The notes beneath the pieces were generated by a model, which ran no database searches, was not told the origin of the DNA, and was given only the letters and a program-made list of their open reading frames with translations. 64,000 nucleotides of DNA from Chryseosolibacter sp964438975 (GTDB lineage: Bacteria > Bacteroidota > Bacteroidia > Cytophagales > Cyclobacteriaceae). The stretch spans positions 1 to 64,000 of the forward strand of contig CAYTMU010000018.1 in the NCBI GenBank assembly GCA_964438975.1, in the 5' to 3' direction. This document shows positions 50,071-59,366 of the stretch, piece after piece (positions within the stretch are counted from its first letter, which is position 1; each line of letters starts with the position of its first letter). Made by a program: the position numbers and the translations under genes.

Positions 50071-53000
50071 AATTCCTTCACTCTAATATTCCTAAACCTC
50101 ACGACCGTTCCATGCCCGAGGAATCCGATATGTCCGCGGTAGACGTTGAGTCCGGGGTGGTTTTTCTTGTCTAGCGTGCCGTTGCGGGTAGCTTTTTTGA
50201 GGTCGGCGTCGAGGATGACGGTTCCATTCAGTACGACCTTAATTCTGTCGCCCTTCACGTACACTTCTTCCTCATTCCATTCCCCGACGGGTTTCAGATA
50301 ACCGCGTTTGGCCGGAGCGATACCATACACCGATCCGTGGTACTGGTATGGTTCGAGAGTGGCATAGACCGGCGCGGTATCGTCGAGGATCTGGATCTCC
50401 TTTCCGCCATAGGCCGCGTCACCTTTCAACGATGCGTGAATGCCAAGACCGTTGTTGGCGCCTGGGGTAAGTTGAAACTCGAACCGGAAGACAAAGTCGG
50501 AATATTCTTTTTCGGTATACAGATTACCATGGCCTCGCCCGACAGGATAGATAGCGATGGCATTGTCTTCAACGACATATTCCGTTTTGTTTCCAACCCA
50601 GTTGTCGAGATTCTTTCCGTTGAATAGCAACTGGAAGCCCTCGCGTTTTTCATCCTCCCTCAGTTCATAAGGTTTGCTGCCCAACTCCTTGACGTAAATG
50701 TTGCGGAACGCCAACTCATTGCCGTGTGCCTGCAGTTCGATTGCCTCTTCCGGGAAAATCGGGAGGCTTCGGTCCCAGTAATTCTCCATCGTAACATTAT
50801 CGACAACCAGGATGCCGTTAAGGTGCACTGTCACCTTCTCGCCAACCATCCGGATATGGAAGGTATTCCATTCCCCGACAGGGTTATCGGCGATCACCGG
50901 TGGTTTACTTGGGTTAATTTTATTGTTGAACAGGCCCCCGGAGCCGACATGTGCGATCTCTTCTTTCCCCCACGGATCCCATATCTGAACCTGCGGCGAA
51001 CCGCGAAGATAGATTCCACTGTCGCCATCGCGGGTGATCTTCCAATCCACCAGCATCTCGAAGTCACCGTAAGGACGGGTGGTACACAGGTTGTCTCCTT
51101 TTCCAGTAAAGTAAATAGCCCCGTCCCTCACACTCCAGCTCTCCTTGAGTTTCTCGTCAGCGTCCTTTTGCTTCCTGGCCAGTTCGGCCTTGCTCATCTT
51201 CGACCGGGTTAAGGGATTTTCGACGAGTCCCTGCCATCCCGAAAGATCCTTGCCATTGAAGATTGATTCAAAGCCTTTCGTATAGGGCATGTTAGCCAGG
51301 TACGTCTGGATATCGATGACCTCGTACTGGCTGTCCTGACCTTCGAGTTTGTTGAGTATATTCTGAAGTATGTTCCGCACAACGACACCGGTCAGGCCGG
51401 GGCGTGCATCCGCGGTTGGCAGCGCTATCTGCATGACAGCACGACTCGCCGCGCGGTTGAGACTCTCATCATCGAGATATCCCGACACGAACATCAGCGC
51501 CAGGAAAGTCCTGAGACCACCGACAGCGCGAATGACCGAAATCTTTTCTGACGTGGATCGCGCTTCGCTCATGGCAGCATCGAACATCAACAGCTTCTGA
51601 TCATCAGGCAGCGCGGATTGGCCGATCTGGGAAACGTACGCTTGAAAGGCCTTGTCATGATACTGACTGAGGCCTGCATCCTTGCGAATGGCCAGCAAGG
51701 TCCGCGCGGCAGCGTGATCCTGCCAATTGAGGAGTGCTTCGAATGCTGCCGTCTTCTCCTCGGACGAACCCGACTTGAAGGCATCGGTGACTTTTTCGAG
51801 AGCTGCCTCGTCGTTTACATAGGGTATGAGCGGCAGGATCCGAGCCTTGTTCTTCGCATAAACGTCGTTGATCAGGCCGTGATTGCTTTTGTCTATCACC
51901 TCGATCAGCGCGGCCTGTACTGACCCTGCTTCGTTCGGGCTCAGGTTCTCTCCGAGCAAGCCCAACAATGCCGCGGTGTTTTTTGACGATGAAACCTTTG
52001 GCAGTGCGGCAAACGCCGCAGTCCGTACCACTGCGTCACCCGATGTGATGTTGGAGAAGATGACGTCGAATGCTTCGTAGTTCCTCCGCTCCCCCAGGAT
52101 TTCAATCAGAGCTGCCTGGTTATGTGGCTGAGCCGTAGCAACATGCGAAGTAAGCATATGCGACTCGCGGTCATCCACGGTTCGAAGAAGCGCTTTCTTC
52201 GCCGCAGTGATCTCGGCATCGGCAGTTGCACGCAAGAGGTAATCAGTCAGCGTTACCTGATATTTCTCATTCCCGCTGTACGCAATCTGTTCTGCCGCCG
52301 CGATCCTCACCTCGGCATTTTTCGACTGGAGCGCTGGTACCAGTGTTGCGTCGATAAACGCGTCGTTTCGGTTAGCCTCTGCGAGCATCGCGAGTATGTC
52401 GGGCGCAAGAGCGCTATTCTTCTTATAGACCTTCAGCCACTGACCGGTGGCGTTCCCGCGTCTGGCATGTGTTCCAGCGATCTTTAATACTTCGCGTTGA
52501 TATCCTGCGTCAAAACGGCCGAGCTCGCGGGTGAGCATCTTGATTGATTTTCCAGGCTGCGCGGCAGCGATCGTTTTCAACGCCGCAAGCCGGAAATGCT
52601 GCTGATCGGACTCCGGCGTGGCATCGAGAAGGGCCTGGCTCGCCTGAAGGGCGGTGGAATTGTCACCTTTTCCCGAAAGCTGATAGATATACTCCACGAG
52701 TGCGTGCGTTGCTTCGGACGGATCGTTGCGAAAACGGACTTTCCTTGCTTCTTCCAACAGGGTATTGTAGGAAGCCGCATCCGCTATCTGCGCGAGCGTC
52801 CACAGTGCTTGCTGCCTGATGGAGGCATCGCTTGATGACGCGTGGGGCGTGATCAAAGAAATCGCGGGACGGTGATTTAATTCTCCGGCTGCCTGAATTA
52901 AACGGTTGAGTGTTGCACCCGTGTTGTTACCGGCTAGCGCTGTCTGTAAGGCTTCCCGTGCTGCGGGACTGCCGATACTCACTAATGCACCAATAGCCTG

Positions 53001-53438
53001 CTGCGCAAGCCCGTGATCCCGGACATAATCGGTTAGAGTTTTTACTGAGGCGTCACTACCGATGATTTTCAGATTGTCGATGAAATAAGAACTGACTTCC
53101 GTGTTATCGGAACGCTCAAGTGCCCGCAGGTAGGCGAGTTCAATCCGAGCTTTTTCGGCGGGGTTACTCGCGTGGTGGGTGAGGAGAGACACGGCGTAAC
53201 GTGCCGGAATGCCTTCGGATCGTCCGTTGGGGAGAACCTGCGAAGTAATCAGGTCAAGCCCTTCGTCGTTCAATCCAACCAGATCCTTGAAAATCCGCCC
53301 GGCATCCCCCGTGGTTCCTGCAGGCAAGAGAGTCAATATGTCAGCGACTCTTGTCTGGTTTGTACGGGAGTCTTGCGCAAAGGCGGGCGCCGCCAGTGCG
53401 AACAGCAATACGATAAGTGAAGTGTTGTTGAATTTCAT
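50067..53438 (-). CDS. Exported HEAT-repeat protein with two DUF1080 domains
   Basis: A 1123-residue protein with a signal peptide (MKFNNTSLIVLLFALAAPAFAQ). Residues ~25-715 are HEAT-type helical repeats, about 17-20 units of the form AA...L..I..S. Two DUF1080 beta-sandwich domains follow at ~723-919 (FESIFNGKDLSGW to FRNIYVKEL) and ~933-1123 (EGFQLLFNGKNLDNW to FRNIRVKEL). DUF1080 enzymes cleave 3-keto-glycosides. The two domains are quite diverged, so they may differ in specificity, or one may only bind. The large HEAT part suggests docking to a partner protein. The Tat-exported Gfo/Idh/MocA gene immediately upstream could make its 3-keto substrate. Confidence 0.88.
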   Translation of the reverse strand: MKFNNTSLIVLLFALAAPAFAQDSRTNQTRVADILTLLPAGTTGDAGRIFKDLVGLNDEGLDLITSQVLPNGRSEGIPARYAVSLLTHHASNPAEKARIELAYLRALERSDNTEVSSYFIDNLKIIGSDASVKTLTDYVRDHGLAQQAIGALVSIGSPAAREALQTALAGNNTGATLNRLIQAAGELNHRPAISLITPHASSSDASIRQQALWTLAQIADAASYNTLLEEARKVRFRNDPSEATHALVEYIYQLSGKGDNSTALQASQALLDATPESDQQHFRLAALKTIAAAQPGKSIKMLTRELGRFDAGYQREVLKIAGTHARRGNATGQWLKVYKKNSALAPDILAMLAEANRNDAFIDATLVPALQSKNAEVRIAAAEQIAYSGNEKYQVTLTDYLLRATADAEITAAKKALLRTVDDRESHMLTSHVATAQPHNQAALIEILGERRNYEAFDVIFSNITSGDAVVRTAAFAALPKVSSSKNTAALLGLLGENLSPNEAGSVQAALIEVIDKSNHGLINDVYAKNKARILPLIPYVNDEAALEKVTDAFKSGSSEEKTAAFEALLNWQDHAAARTLLAIRKDAGLSQYHDKAFQAYVSQIGQSALPDDQKLLMFDAAMSEARSTSEKISVIRAVGGLRTFLALMFVSGYLDDESLNRAASRAVMQIALPTADARPGLTGVVVRNILQNILNKLEGQDSQYEVIDIQTYLANMPYTKGFESIFNGKDLSGWQGLVENPLTRSKMSKAELARKQKDADEKLKESWSVRDGAIYFTGKGDNLCTTRPYGDFEMLVDWKITRDGDSGIYLRGSPQVQIWDPWGKEEIAHVGSGGLFNNKINPSKPPVIADNPVGEWNTFHIRMVGEKVTVHLNGILVVDNVTMENYWDRSLPIFPEEAIELQAHGNELAFRNIYVKELGSKPYELREDEKREGFQLLFNGKNLDNWVGNKTEYVVEDNAIAIYPVGRGHGNLYTEKEYSDFVFRFEFQLTPGANNGLGIHASLKGDAAYGGKEIQILDDTAPVYATLEPYQYHGSVYGIAPAKRGYLKPVGEWNEEEVYVKGDRIKVVLNGTVILDADLKKATRNGTLDKKNHPGLNVYRGHIGFLGHGTVVRFRNIRVKEL

Positions 53439-53470
53439 TACAGAATGTCAGAGATATACGTGAAATGCGA

Positions 53471-54754
53471 TCAGATTTTCCAGGGACCTCTCATCGGTTG
53501 ATTGATCAAACGGTTAGCCGCTTCATCGTTGATAAATTCCTGTTTGACCGGATCAAACTCAAGTGAACGTCCGAGTTGCAAAGCGATCTTGCCGATGTTT
53601 ACCACAGTAGATGACCGGTGGCCGTTGAGTTCATTAAGCGCGAATTTTTTGCGTGTGCGGACGGAATCCGAAAACAGGCCCACCTGCGGATCCGAGTCAG
53701 GCATGGCATCGATCACTTTCAGGATGTTTGGAATATCGGAGCGGAATCCACGATATATCTTACCTTTGGGCCCCTCAATATAAGGTGCGTTGACGTCTTT
53801 GTTTTCACCGTCGAGGATGATCTTACAACCGTCGTCATATGTAAACTCGATGCGGCGCCAGGTCCCGACTGCATCGTCGTGCTGCTGAGGTGCATCGATA
53901 TCTACGCGCACTGGGGACGTATCATCCTTGCCGAGGAAATACTGCACAGGGTCGATATAGTGCTGACCCATGTCGCCGAGTCCGCCGCCATCGTAGTCCC
54001 AATAACCACGGAAATTCGTATGGACACGGTGGGGGTTATAAGGTTTGTACTGGGCGGGTCCCAGCCACATATCGTAGTCAAGTTGCTCGGGCACTTGCAT
54101 TGGTTCGAGATTGGTTTTTCCCACCCAGTAGAACTTCCAGTTAAAACCCGTCACGCCGCTGATCGTAACCTTCAGGGGCCATCCCAGTAGTCCGCTTTCT
54201 ACGACCTTCTTGAGAGGCTTCACGGTAGTGCCCATGCCGTAGAAGTTATCGTGGAAACGGAACCAGGTGTTCAGGCGAAACATACGTCCGTATTGCTCCA
54301 TGGCTTCGATCACCCTCTTGCCTTCACCGATAGTCCGCGTCATCGGTTTTTCACACCACACGTCTTTCCCTGCCTGTGCAGCCATGACTGACATGATGCC
54401 GTGCCAGTGAGGTGGCGTGGCGATGTGAACGATATCGACGTCTGGTTGTGCCAGCAATTCGCGGAAGTCTCCATAACCGCGGACACCTTGTCCGATCATA
54501 TCCATTGCCTTCTTCAGATGCTGCGTATCGACATCGCAGACCGCCACTACACGAGTACCTTCATAAGGTATGTGTCCCCGTCCCATCCCTCCGACACCGA
54601 TGATGCCTTTTGTAAGTTGATCGCTGGGGGCGAGGTAGCCAGGACCGCCGAGCACATGCCGGGGCACGATGTAAAACGCACCCACGGCCAGGGCGGATCT
54701 CTTAAGAAAATCTCTTCTGCTGTTTTTCAAGGGGATTCCAGTTTTGCGGTTCAT
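53471..54754 (-). CDS. Gfo/Idh/MocA family oxidoreductase, Tat-exported
   Basis: A 427-residue NAD(P)-dependent oxidoreductase. The ATG at 54754 gives a Tat signal with SRRDFLKRSALAVGA; an ATG at 54877 adds unrelated residues. The Rossmann motif is IGVGGMGRGHI, and the catalytic lysine lies in CEKPMTRTIGEG. Later segments such as GGGLGDMGQHYIDP and the C-terminal NIGKIALQLGRSLEFD match the Tat-linked subgroup found across Bacteroidota. With DUF1080 domains encoded next door, oxidation of a glycoside to its 3-keto form in the periplasm is a reasonable hypothesis. It ends 33 bases before the DUF1080 gene begins. Confidence 0.9.
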   Translation of the reverse strand: MNRKTGIPLKNSRRDFLKRSALAVGAFYIVPRHVLGGPGYLAPSDQLTKGIIGVGGMGRGHIPYEGTRVVAVCDVDTQHLKKAMDMIGQGVRGYGDFRELLAQPDVDIVHIATPPHWHGIMSVMAAQAGKDVWCEKPMTRTIGEGKRVIEAMEQYGRMFRLNTWFRFHDNFYGMGTTVKPLKKVVESGLLGWPLKVTISGVTGFNWKFYWVGKTNLEPMQVPEQLDYDMWLGPAQYKPYNPHRVHTNFRGYWDYDGGGLGDMGQHYIDPVQYFLGKDDTSPVRVDIDAPQQHDDAVGTWRRIEFTYDDGCKIILDGENKDVNAPYIEGPKGKIYRGFRSDIPNILKVIDAMPDSDPQVGLFSDSVRTRKKFALNELNGHRSSTVVNIGKIALQLGRSLEFDPVKQEFINDEAANRLINQPMRGPWKI

Positions 54755-54906
54755 CAAATCATAAGCACAAGTCTCCAAAGTAAGGGAATTGACAGACTTT
54801 CGAAAGAAGAGCGTGTTAGCGGGTACTTTTTTTGCCTCCAATGGCAATTTCAGGGCTACACATTTTGTTCTTTCCACTTCTGTTCGATCCGGCAGACCTG
54901 CGATGA

Positions 54907-57081
54907 TTACTTAGCTCCGCTGCTGAAACCTCGTTTCTTCATGAGCGCCTCGACCTGTGGATCCCTTCCGCGGAACGCTTTGTATCCTTCCGCCGGGTCG
55001 ATCGTGTTACCTACCGAGAAGATGTACTTGATCATCCGCGCAGCAACCGCTTTATCGTAAGGCCCGCCGGCTTCAACAAATGCATTGAACGCATCCGCGG
55101 TGAGCACATCGGACCAGAGGTAACTGTAGTAGCCCGCAGAGTAGCTGTCGCCGGAAAAGATGTGCAGGAAATGAGGGCTGCGATGACGCATCACAAGCTC
55201 CTTCGGCATTCCGAGGACCTCCAATGTTTCGCGCTCAAACTTGTCCGGGTCTATATTGTCCTCCGTTGAGAGGTGAAAGCGCATGTCCACCAGTGCACTA
55301 GACAAATACTCCGTTGTAGCGAACCCTTGATTAAACGTGGAAGCCTTTTCGATTTTTTTCACCAGATCCTGCGGTATTGGCTTGCCGGTCCTGTAGTGCA
55401 AGGCAAATCGCTGAAGAACTTCGGGCGTCGGCAGCCAGTGCTCCAGGAGCTGAGATGGGAACTCGACGTAATCGCGGACCACGGAAGTACCCGAAAGTGA
55501 GGGGTAGGTGACTGACGAACTAAGTCCGTGCAACGCGTGGCCGAACTCATGAAAGAGCGTAGTAGCGTCGTCCCAGGAAATGAGTGTGGCTTCACCGGGT
55601 TTGCCTTTCACGAAGTTGGAGTTGTTTGAGACAAGCGTCGATACTTCCCCGTCCATTCGTTGCTGCGCGCGATAAGAAGTCATCCAGGCGCCGGACCGCT
55701 TTCCTTCACGGGCATACGGATCGAAGTACCAGAGTCCGGTGTGTTTGCCTGAGGTCCGGTCCTTCACCTCCCATACCTTTACATCCGGGTGGAACACCGG
55801 AACATTGTCGACAGGTGTAAATGTCAGGTTGAACAGCTCCCCAGCAACCCAGAACATCCCATCGCGGAGCTTATCGAGCTGCAGATAGGGCTTCACTTCA
55901 TTCTGATCGAGATCGTATCGTTCCTTGCGAACACGCTCCATATAATAACGGTAATCCCACGGCGCAATTGTTATCCTGGCGCCGTCCTTGTCTGCATAAG
56001 TTTGCATATCAGCTACCTCTTCACGTACGCGCGCTACTGCGGGTTTCCAGACAGCCTCCAGCAATTCCAGCGCGCGCTCAGGTGTTTTTGCCATTGTATT
56101 CTCCAGACGCCAATGCGCGTGTGTTTCAAATCCAAGTAGCTTCGCGCGCTCCAGGCGCAGTTCCAGAATTTCGGTGATCACTTCATTGTTGTCGTTGGCA
56201 TCGCCATTATCCCCTCGATTGACAAACATCTTCCATGCACGTTCCCGGAGTGCGCGTTTGCCCGAGTAGGTCAAAAAAGGATCCACGGAGGAACGGGTAT
56301 TTGAGATCACCCACTTTCCGGTAAGGCCCTGTTGTCTCGCCAGCTCAGCCGCCGCGTTCTTGACCGACAACGGCAGACCTGCAAGGTCGTTTTCATGCTC
56401 GATCACAAGTTTGACGCCCCCTTCATCAGCCAATACATTCTGCCCGAACTTAGTAAAATGACCTGCAAGCTCTTGATTGATATCCGACAACCGCTTTTTT
56501 TGTTTCTCGTCGAGGTTGGCTCCGGAGCGGACAAACCGTGTGTAGTGATGCCAGACAAGACGCTGCTGCTCTTCGGTCATTCCGGATCTCTCGCGTGCCT
56601 GGTAGATCGTCTCAATGCGTTTGAACAATTGTTCATTCAGAAGAATGTTATCCTCCACTGCTGCAAGCTTCGGTTCCATCTTACTCTCGACCTTGCGAAA
56701 CTCAGCCGTGCTAATGTTGGCGGCCCAAACGCCATACATCCTTCTTATCCGATCCATCATCCTGCCGGAGCGTTCAAGCGCGGCGATCGTATTGTCAAAT
56801 GTCGGAGGGGCCGTTGAGGCTGCAATCTGATCAACTTCCTGGAGTCGCTCGCGGATAGCCGCTTCAAATGCAGGCTCGAAGTGACGCACTTCGACTTTGT
56901 CGAACGGTGGAAGCCCTCCGTACGGCCCGGTCCACGCCGCCATCAGCGGATTGTCAGCTGCCGTATCCGAAGATACCTTCGCGGATTTTGCAAGGTTCAC
57001 TTCCTGTATACCGTTGTTGCTTGATAAAATCCCCATAGCTGTAATAATTATCAGCAAATAATTGTGCGCGAGAATTTTCAT
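54907..57081 (-). CDS. M3 family oligopeptidase (Dcp-like), exported
   Basis: A 724-residue zinc metallopeptidase. The zinc motif is TLFHEFGHALHGL with the third ligand Glu in DYVEFPSQLLEHW. The preceding segment WDDATTLFHEF and the C-terminal SYLWSDVLTADAF match peptidyl-dipeptidase Dcp and oligopeptidase A. An N-terminal hydrophobic stretch (YLLIIITAMGILSS) suggests export, and a polar leader follows before the M3 domain (~50). It would degrade short peptides in the periplasm. There is a 49-base gap to the GH67 gene. Confidence 0.93.
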   Translation of the reverse strand: MKILAHNYLLIIITAMGILSSNNGIQEVNLAKSAKVSSDTAADNPLMAAWTGPYGGLPPFDKVEVRHFEPAFEAAIRERLQEVDQIAASTAPPTFDNTIAALERSGRMMDRIRRMYGVWAANISTAEFRKVESKMEPKLAAVEDNILLNEQLFKRIETIYQARERSGMTEEQQRLVWHHYTRFVRSGANLDEKQKKRLSDINQELAGHFTKFGQNVLADEGGVKLVIEHENDLAGLPLSVKNAAAELARQQGLTGKWVISNTRSSVDPFLTYSGKRALRERAWKMFVNRGDNGDANDNNEVITEILELRLERAKLLGFETHAHWRLENTMAKTPERALELLEAVWKPAVARVREEVADMQTYADKDGARITIAPWDYRYYMERVRKERYDLDQNEVKPYLQLDKLRDGMFWVAGELFNLTFTPVDNVPVFHPDVKVWEVKDRTSGKHTGLWYFDPYAREGKRSGAWMTSYRAQQRMDGEVSTLVSNNSNFVKGKPGEATLISWDDATTLFHEFGHALHGLSSSVTYPSLSGTSVVRDYVEFPSQLLEHWLPTPEVLQRFALHYRTGKPIPQDLVKKIEKASTFNQGFATTEYLSSALVDMRFHLSTEDNIDPDKFERETLEVLGMPKELVMRHRSPHFLHIFSGDSYSAGYYSYLWSDVLTADAFNAFVEAGGPYDKAVAARMIKYIFSVGNTIDPAEGYKAFRGRDPQVEALMKKRGFSSGAK

Positions 57082-57130
57082 AGACGTTCGATTAATGAGT
57101 TCGCCCCGAAATTAGGCAATTGTCTGCTAT

Positions 57131-59275
57131 CTACCATCTTGGCCGGATGCCTGGAGCAAAGGGGAATCGAAGGTTCTGATAATATTCAAGTGTATGCTGC
57201 GGCGTTTCCAGTCCGGCAGGAATCGGCCGATTCGCGAATGACTGGAAATACAGTACACACGAATTTCGCCACCACCTGGCTTCCTGCGCCTGAATGGAAA
57301 GGAAGCTTGCGACGTGTTCGAACCTCCGGTCGTCAACTTTCCCGCGAAGTTGTTCCCATTGTCGCTGCATCCAGCGCACAGAATCTGCACCGGCATAGTA
57401 TCGATAGCAAAGCTCATCCCACAACGTTCGCCCTGTGCGCATTGGGTGATCCCACGAAAGGCGGTGGAACCACAGCAAATAGGTATCAGGACAACGAGCC
57501 ATATCGTCGTATAGTTGCCGGACGGGTTCGTGGTACTGCTCAAGGGCGTTGGTGCCACTTGTGCTGCGGTTGAACCCCAATCCGTCTTCGGCCGCCTTGT
57601 GGTAGTACACCGATGTCCAGTCTTCCCGGTCACCGCTTATCCACGGGCCGGGCCCATAGTGATGATCGTACCCCATGATATGATGCAGTCCTAACGGCGT
57701 CATGTAGTTAACGGTTATCTCGCGCGATGCCATCATCATCTCTCGAATGGTATTCACGACGAACGTTTCGTTTCCAAATGTCTGACGGATCCACTCATCG
57801 GCAATCGCCTCCGCCGTTAAGGAGGGGTCCCACGCGAGTCGTCCGAAGACATACCAGTTGGCCTGGGCTATAGGATGTCCGCACCAGTTCCGGTCGTCAC
57901 CTATATTGGCTACACCCGCCATCCCGGACAGCCTATGCGCATGTAGAGATCCGTCCACGACGCGTCCCACAGTCGATCCCTCACCCATCGCATAGGTATC
58001 GGCGTCGAGCGTCTCCTTAAATAATGTACCGAGATACACAAGGTGCGTAGCGAATCCGAGATACTCTTGTGTGATCTGGAACTCCATCATCAACGGTGTG
58101 GAAGGCATCGCCCCGAACAACGGGTGAAATGGTTCGCGCGGCTGAAAATCGAGCGGACCATTCTTTACCTGTACCATCACATTGGATTGAAATTTTCCAT
58201 CGAGAGGCTTGAACTCATCGTAGGCTTGCTTGGTCCTGTCGACCGGTACGTCGTTGTCATAGACGAATGCCCGCCACATGACGATACCGCCGTGCGCTTG
58301 CAGTGCTGCCGCAAGCAGGTTAGCACCTTCCGCGTGGTCCCGGCCGTAGTTCTGCGGACCGGGTTGACCCTCGGAATTCGCCTTCACAGTGAAGCCCCCG
58401 AAATCGGGGATATACTGATAGATCTCGTCGACCTTTTCTTTCCACCATGCCTGCACCGAGCTGTCAAGCGGGTCAGCAGTCTTCAACCCCCCGAGCTCGA
58501 TCGGTGCACTAAAACGCGCGGTGAGGTAGACTTTGATCCCGTAGGGGCGGAATACATCTGCCAACGCTGCCACTTTCTTGAGATACATGGGTGTAAGGAT
58601 CAGCGCGTTCGCATTGACGTTTGTCAACACGATACCATTGATGCCTATCGAGGCATTGGCCCTGGCATAGTCGCGATAACGAGGGTCGATATAGTCGGGG
58701 AGTTTGTGCCAATCCCAAAGAGAGAAGCCAGCGTATCCGCGTTCCACCGTCCGGTCGAGGTTATCCCAATGATTCAGAATTCGGATCTTCGTTCGCGGTG
58801 AGCTTGCGATATCGAGCTTGTCGATCGCCTGTTGCGTCTGCAGAAGGCGAAGGAAATGAAATACACCATAGAGCATGCCTTGTGCATCCTTTCCGGCGAT
58901 GACGATCGCCTTTTTTCCCGACACGGTTGTTGTCGTTATGACAAAACCCTCGGTGCCGGCGCGTGAGGAGGAGAGTTGGAGAGAACTAAGCGAAGTACTT
59001 TCAAACGTTCCGACGATGATCGCGCCAGCCTGGATACGCGGCAATTCCGGAACCGCACGCCCCAGTAATCCTGGCAACGCGACCGCCAGTTCAGCCCGCG
59101 CCGCCATGGCGGTCGGGTAGGAGTCGTCCACAATCCACCCGGATATCGCCGACCGGTAGGCATTGAGTACGCGGCTGTCAGCCACTGTTTTGTAACGCAG
59201 CCAGAGTTCATAGCCATCTTCTGCGAGCGCAACAGAGCTTAGAAGGAAGGCAGCCAGGAAAAAGGTGGATCTCAT
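57131..59275 (-). CDS. GH67 alpha-glucuronidase
   Basis: A 714-residue glycoside hydrolase with a signal peptide (MRSTFFLAAFLLSSVALA). Segments typical of GH67 are GYELWLRYKTV at the start of the mature protein, RILNHWDNLDRTVERGYAG, GFTVKANSEGQPGPQNYGR with a putative catalytic acid, and MGYDHHYGPGPWI, plus the C-terminal helical domain with CYRYYAGADSVRW. GH67 removes (4-O-methyl)glucuronic acid from xylo-oligosaccharide ends. It is divergent to the GH10 gene with about 90 bases between starts, so both may share a control region. Confidence 0.95.
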   Translation of the reverse strand: MRSTFFLAAFLLSSVALAEDGYELWLRYKTVADSRVLNAYRSAISGWIVDDSYPTAMAARAELAVALPGLLGRAVPELPRIQAGAIIVGTFESTSLSSLQLSSSRAGTEGFVITTTTVSGKKAIVIAGKDAQGMLYGVFHFLRLLQTQQAIDKLDIASSPRTKIRILNHWDNLDRTVERGYAGFSLWDWHKLPDYIDPRYRDYARANASIGINGIVLTNVNANALILTPMYLKKVAALADVFRPYGIKVYLTARFSAPIELGGLKTADPLDSSVQAWWKEKVDEIYQYIPDFGGFTVKANSEGQPGPQNYGRDHAEGANLLAAALQAHGGIVMWRAFVYDNDVPVDRTKQAYDEFKPLDGKFQSNVMVQVKNGPLDFQPREPFHPLFGAMPSTPLMMEFQITQEYLGFATHLVYLGTLFKETLDADTYAMGEGSTVGRVVDGSLHAHRLSGMAGVANIGDDRNWCGHPIAQANWYVFGRLAWDPSLTAEAIADEWIRQTFGNETFVVNTIREMMMASREITVNYMTPLGLHHIMGYDHHYGPGPWISGDREDWTSVYYHKAAEDGLGFNRSTSGTNALEQYHEPVRQLYDDMARCPDTYLLWFHRLSWDHPMRTGRTLWDELCYRYYAGADSVRWMQRQWEQLRGKVDDRRFEHVASFLSIQAQEARWWRNSCVLYFQSFANRPIPAGLETPQHTLEYYQNLRFPFAPGIRPRW

Positions 59276-59366
59276 GATCGAGTTAGATGTTGAACCGTCA
59301 AGTAATAAAATTATGCAATCGGTTGCAATCTTGCCGGCGTATTTATTACTTTCGAGGCCGATCTAC
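59276..59366. other. Divergent control region, GH67 / GH10
   Basis: 91 bases between the two xylan-degradation genes. No exact TAnnTTTG element was found on either strand; the region is presumed to hold both promoters. Confidence 0.35.

Noticed and set aside
53618..54190. A 190-codon plus-strand frame within the Gfo/Idh/MocA gene
   Set aside because: Antisense to a gene with Tat signal, Rossmann motif and catalytic lysine; no independent evidence.
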